Shown here piece after piece: positions 61,457 to 64,000 of a stretch of 64,000 nt of DNA. Each line of letters opens with the position of its first letter. Position 1 is the stretch's first letter. Position numbers and translations under genes: made by a program. Location: assembly GCF_026340305.1 (NCBI RefSeq), contig NZ_JAPEPI010000002.1, positions 2,108,001 through 2,172,000 on the forward strand, read 5' to 3'. The notes beneath the pieces were generated by a model. The model was not told the origin of the DNA. It worked only from the letters and a program-made list of their open reading frames with translations, and ran no database searches. This stretch comes from Streptomyces sp. NBC_01381. Lineage in GTDB: Bacteria; Actinomycetota; Actinomycetes; Streptomycetales; Streptomycetaceae.

Positions 61457-62389
61457 ATGCCAGCGACGACCGCGCCCGACACGCTCCACAGCACCACCAG
61501 CGTCGGGATACTGAAGCAGCTCCTGCCCCACCACCGCACCACCGACCAGGCCCGGGCGTTGGCCGAGGCGTTCCCGCATCAACTGCGCCGGATCACCGGC
61601 TTCATACGCGATGGTGCTCCGATCGTCTTCACCCTGCCAGGCTTCCCCTGCAAGTCACCCAACCCCGCCAAGGTCCTCGGCCACCTCCCCGACCGGGGCG
61701 AACGCCTCTCGCTCACGTTCCTTAACACTCTGTGCGGAGAGATCGAGCGGATCTACCCGCCCGGTGCCCGAGTGATCATCTGCTCCGACGGTCATGTCTT
61801 CGGCGACCTCATCGGCGTCCCCGACGACCACATAGACGCCTACGCCGACGACCTACGCCTGCAGATCGACCGAGGGGGCCTGGACAGACTGTCCGTCTTC
61901 GACCTGCGTGACGTGCTCGGCGACCTCCCGCACGACACCAAACGCGCCCACGTCCACGACCACTACGCCCCCACCCTGGATGCCCTGCGCACCGAGATCC
62001 GCGCCGACGACCACGCCCTCGCCCTCTACCGCGGCATCACCCGGTTCCTCGCCGAGGACACCGCCCACTGGACCGGGACCCGCTCCGCCCTCCAGCGCAT
62101 GTGTCGGCAACGCGCGTACGGCGTCATCCAGCGCAGTCGCGCCTGGGGCGACCTCATAGCGGAACACCACCCTGACGCCGTACGCCTCTCCATCCATCCC
62201 CAGCCCATCGGCGCCACGAAGTTCGGCATCCGCCTGCTCGACGCCCCGGACGCCTGGACCACCCCCTGGCACTCCGCCGCCCTGCACCGCGCCGACGGCA
62301 CCTGGACCCTCATGCCTCGCGCCGAGGCAGCCCGATGGGGCCGACTGGTCCGGCGAGATGGCAGGCCCAGTCACTTCGCCGAGCACTGA
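61457..62389 (+). CDS. Isonitrile synthase, PvcA/IsnA/DIT1 family
   Basis: A 310-residue enzyme of the DIT1/PvcA family that converts the amine of tyrosine (or tryptophan) to an isonitrile using ribulose 5-phosphate as carbon source. Family signatures: GAPIVFTLPGFPCKSPNPAK, VLGHLPDRGERLSLTFLNTL, CGEIERIYPPGARVIICSDG, HVFGDLIGV and, near the end, VRLSIHPQPIGATKFGIRL. The ATG at 61457 follows AGGAGGAACTAC. It lies 97 bases after the P450, same strand. No IsnB/PvcB-type Fe(II)/2-oxoglutarate oxygenase is present, so the carboxylate may be kept rather than lost in forming a vinyl isonitrile. Confidence 0.93.
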   Translation: MPATTAPDTLHSTTSVGILKQLLPHHRTTDQARALAEAFPHQLRRITGFIRDGAPIVFTLPGFPCKSPNPAKVLGHLPDRGERLSLTFLNTLCGEIERIYPPGARVIICSDGHVFGDLIGVPDDHIDAYADDLRLQIDRGGLDRLSVFDLRDVLGDLPHDTKRAHVHDHYAPTLDALRTEIRADDHALALYRGITRFLAEDTAHWTGTRSALQRMCRQRAYGVIQRSRAWGDLIAEHHPDAVRLSIHPQPIGATKFGIRLLDAPDAWTTPWHSAALHRADGTWTLMPRAEAARWGRLVRRDGRPSHFAEH

Positions 62390-62687
62390 GTCCGAACACG
62401 AGGGTGCCAGTCGTGACGCAGGTTGGACGCTCCGGCGTCCTTCCTGCCGCATCGCGAACAGCAAAACCGCCTCTGACCTGTTCTTTTCTTGGGCTCATTT
62501 CTTGTGATGTCTTTCCGATGACGCACCATGTGAAGTGTGAGGCGAACTTGACACTGTTGAGAGGTTCCTGGTTCAAGGGCGTCGTCTTTGCCAGCAGTGC
62601 CGTCCTTTCGGTGAGCCAGGCCGTGAACTGTGGCTTCCACGCGAGGCACGAGTCTCGGGAACGATCCCTTATCGCAGCAGCCGTGCT
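62390..62687. other. Lower-GC gap after the isonitrile cluster
   Basis: 298 bases, visibly less GC-rich (TTCTTTTCTTGGGCTCATTT near 62481). A 92-codon minus-strand frame (62371-62649) has two CxxC-like Cys pairs but overlaps the isonitrile gene and matches no family I know. Probably foreign sequence at an IS boundary. Confidence 0.4.
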
Positions 62688-62872
62688 GGGAGGATGGGCG
62701 GGTGCTGTCCCGGGTCTGGGGTCTGACTCATGACATCTCTGACCGGAGCGTCTGAATTTCGCAGTGTCGGTTGTTGGCCGGGGATGGTGCGTTGTCGGTG
62801 CTGGGCTGGCGGGGTGTGTCCCGATAGGGGCCTGCCGATGGTTGTGGCGTCCTCATGTTTCTGACCGCCTGA
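62688..62872 (+). repeat. IS110 non-coding left end, copy 2 (orphan)
   Basis: Same length as and about 94% identical by eye to 50085-50269, but no transposase follows: at 62871 it is interrupted by another repeat (59 bp, also at 63926). It is thus an orphan end of the same IS110-family element, directly flanking the isonitrile cluster. Confidence 0.75.
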
Positions 62873-62929
62873 GAAGCCGTTGTCCTATCGGTCTTGAGTG
62901 CGGTGTGATCGAAAGGCTGGTGGGGCGGG
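62871..62929 (+). repeat. 59-bp direct repeat, copy A
   Basis: Begins GAGAAGCCGTTGTCCTATCG and ends GGTGGGGCGGG; differs from copy B (63926-63984) at two positions by eye. It interrupts the IS110 end, suggesting it is the terminus of a second insertion element. Confidence 0.8.
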
Positions 62930-63274
62930 AGGCGATGGCGGCGGGTGCGGCTTCGGGTGTTGCGACCGGCCTCGCCGCGACCGGCTGCGGCCGACGGTCC
63001 ATGGGGTGCGTCCGACGCTGCGCCCCGCTCCGTTCGCGGCGCCAGTGCCACCGCCGCCGCCAGGTCCGGCAGCCGCCAGTCCGCTACGCGGAAGTCCCCA
63101 TGTGTAGGGGGCCGTAGCCAGGCCGGGAAGCTCGATGCCGGCATTCATCCGGCCATGATCGGTTAGTCCGGTAGGGTCTCCGACCGACAGCACGGCCCGG
63201 GACCTTCACGTCTGTGCCCCCCCGGACCCCACAACTCCGCCACCGACGCGGCGTTGACCCGCTACGAAGATCCC
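62930..63274. other. Gene-free stretch between IS ends and secreted-protein gene
   Basis: 345 bases with several Arg/Gly-rich frames and no recognisable product. Nothing supported apart from its position between two copies of the 59-bp repeat. Confidence 0.4.
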
Positions 63275-63769
63275 TTACGGGACGGCCCTCGACGTGGGGC
63301 TCGGGATGTCCAAGCAGCGCACCAGGTCTCTGTACGCCTCGGTTTCCTCGGTCAGGGCCGCCGTTTTGGCTGTATCCCGCGCCGCGTCTGCCTGCAGGTA
63401 GGCGTCCCGGGCAGTGATCACGGATTGCAGTGCCGCGGGGTCCAGGGACTTTCGCCACTGGTCGGCGATCGGCTTGTTGTCACTGACGCGTTGGGCCAGG
63501 TCGTAACCCATGGAGTACGAGCCGAGGTCGGCGCGCAGGAAATCGCTCGCGAACCTCTCCTTCGCTGCCTTCAGATCTGCTGCTGCCCGGGCGGTTGGCC
63601 TGTCGGTGAGTGCGGCTCGTTCGGCTCGCGCCGTCTGCTGGTGTGTTTCCACCCAGGTTCGGGCCGCTGCGTCACAGCCGCTCCCGACGGTGGCCTGCGC
63701 GGTGGTAGCAGGGATCGCCAGGGTGGTGAAGACGGATGCGAGGAGCACGATGTGGCTGCGGACTTTCAT
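63275..63769 (-). CDS. Small secreted protein, unknown
   Basis: A 164-residue exported protein: signal peptide VRSHIVLLASVFTTLAIPAT, predicted cleavage near TAQA (residue 26), then a helical, Ala/Asp/Arg-rich mature domain with one Cys near each end (VGSGCDAA and VRCLDIPS), likely a disulphide closing a helical bundle. No family recognised. The ATG at 63769 gives the signal peptide directly. The gene lies between the two 59-bp repeats, so it may have been moved by, or be a passenger of, an IS-related event. Confidence 0.75.
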   Translation of the reverse strand: MKVRSHIVLLASVFTTLAIPATTAQATVGSGCDAAARTWVETHQQTARAERAALTDRPTARAAADLKAAKERFASDFLRADLGSYSMGYDLAQRVSDNKPIADQWRKSLDPAALQSVITARDAYLQADAARDTAKTAALTEETEAYRDLVRCLDIPSPTSRAVP

Positions 63770-63925
63770 AAGGTCCACTCTCCACGGCGTCAGCCAGCTG
63801 AATGCGGCCCGACACACCGCTTTCGTATCGGGGGGGTGTGGACGTCCCTCAGAGGACACGCAGATCGGCTCCTTGGAGCTCGTACGCCGGCCCCCTCAAG
63901 GTCATACCTGGGACCGGCGCGGTGT

Positions 63926-63984
63926 GAGAAGCCGTTGTCCTATCGATCTTGAGTGCGGTGTGATCGAAAGGCCGGTGGGGCGGG
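63926..63984 (+). repeat. 59-bp direct repeat, copy B, possible start of a further IS gene
   Basis: Near-identical to 62871-62929. It is followed by GTGAATCTGTCGTGG at 63984, which could open a transposase gene cut by the window edge; too little is visible to name it. Confidence 0.75.
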
Positions 63985-64000
63985 TGAATCTGTCGTGGCC

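Noticed and set aside
62371..62649. 92-codon minus-strand frame with CCSRCGRKDAG
   Set aside because: Cys pairs hint at a zinc ribbon, but there is no ribosome site, no known family, and it overlaps the isonitrile synthase end.

Overview
The window reads as chromosome of a Streptomyces or a close relative. It is very GC-rich, uses many GTG starts, and carries families typical of the genus: AllR/allantoinase/allantoicase, an RNase Sa-type secreted ribonuclease, DUF574 methyltransferase, a cholesterol oxidase, LAL-type LuxR regulators and several DesK/NarL-type two-component pairs. No rRNA, tRNA or CRISPR array was recognised by eye.

Left part (1-31 kb), mostly core-like. A cut MocR-type regulator diverges from a universal stress protein across a perfect palindrome (1-1097). 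A DesK/NarL two-component pair is divergent from an FtsX-type permease/ATPase exporter (1120-4999). The purine-salvage block has IclR regulator allR divergent from allantoinase and allantoicase (5159-8849), with IclR-like palindromes between them. After an SDR, a RibD-type reductase, an EamA exporter and small exported or membrane proteins including an RNase Sa homologue, there is a four-gene operon: histidine kinase, two paralogous membrane-anchored unknowns, response regulator (12990-17337). A sugar-uptake block follows (17404-26431): Gfo/Idh/MocA dehydrogenase, GntR regulator, two tandem substrate-binding lipoproteins, permease, single-domain ATPase and ROK kinase. The dehydrogenase and the GntR gene share the operator core TTGTCCGGACAA. 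Then come a sulfite-oxidase-like enzyme, an ornithine cyclodeaminase-like protein, a HAD phosphatase, a SMI1/KNR4 protein and a hydrolase.

Middle (31-46 kb), more accessory: two secreted propeller-like proteins, a secreted CdtB-like nuclease fused to a ricin-type lectin, an MBL hydrolase, a lipoprotein, a DUF4157-NodB protein interrupted by a one-base frameshift, a metallophosphoesterase, an RpiR regulator, and polysaccharide genes in which an epimerase is fused to a sugar-phosphate transferase through 14 exact Glu-Ala repeats, followed by a GT4 glycosyltransferase.

Right part (46-64 kb) is mosaic. IS1182, IS110 and IS5-type transposase remnants, a small excisionase-like HTH gene and repeated IS ends surround a large LuxR/ATPase regulator, a cholesterol oxidase and a GNAT protein. 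Inside lies a compact cluster (56841-62389): MFS exporter, glutamine-dependent amidotransferase (AsnB type), cytochrome P450 with an altered I-helix, and an isonitrile synthase of the PvcA/IsnA/DIT1 family. The four genes are co-directional. They suggest an amidated, oxidatively coupled isonitrile from tyrosine (hazimycin-like logic), and this is the most interesting system in the window.
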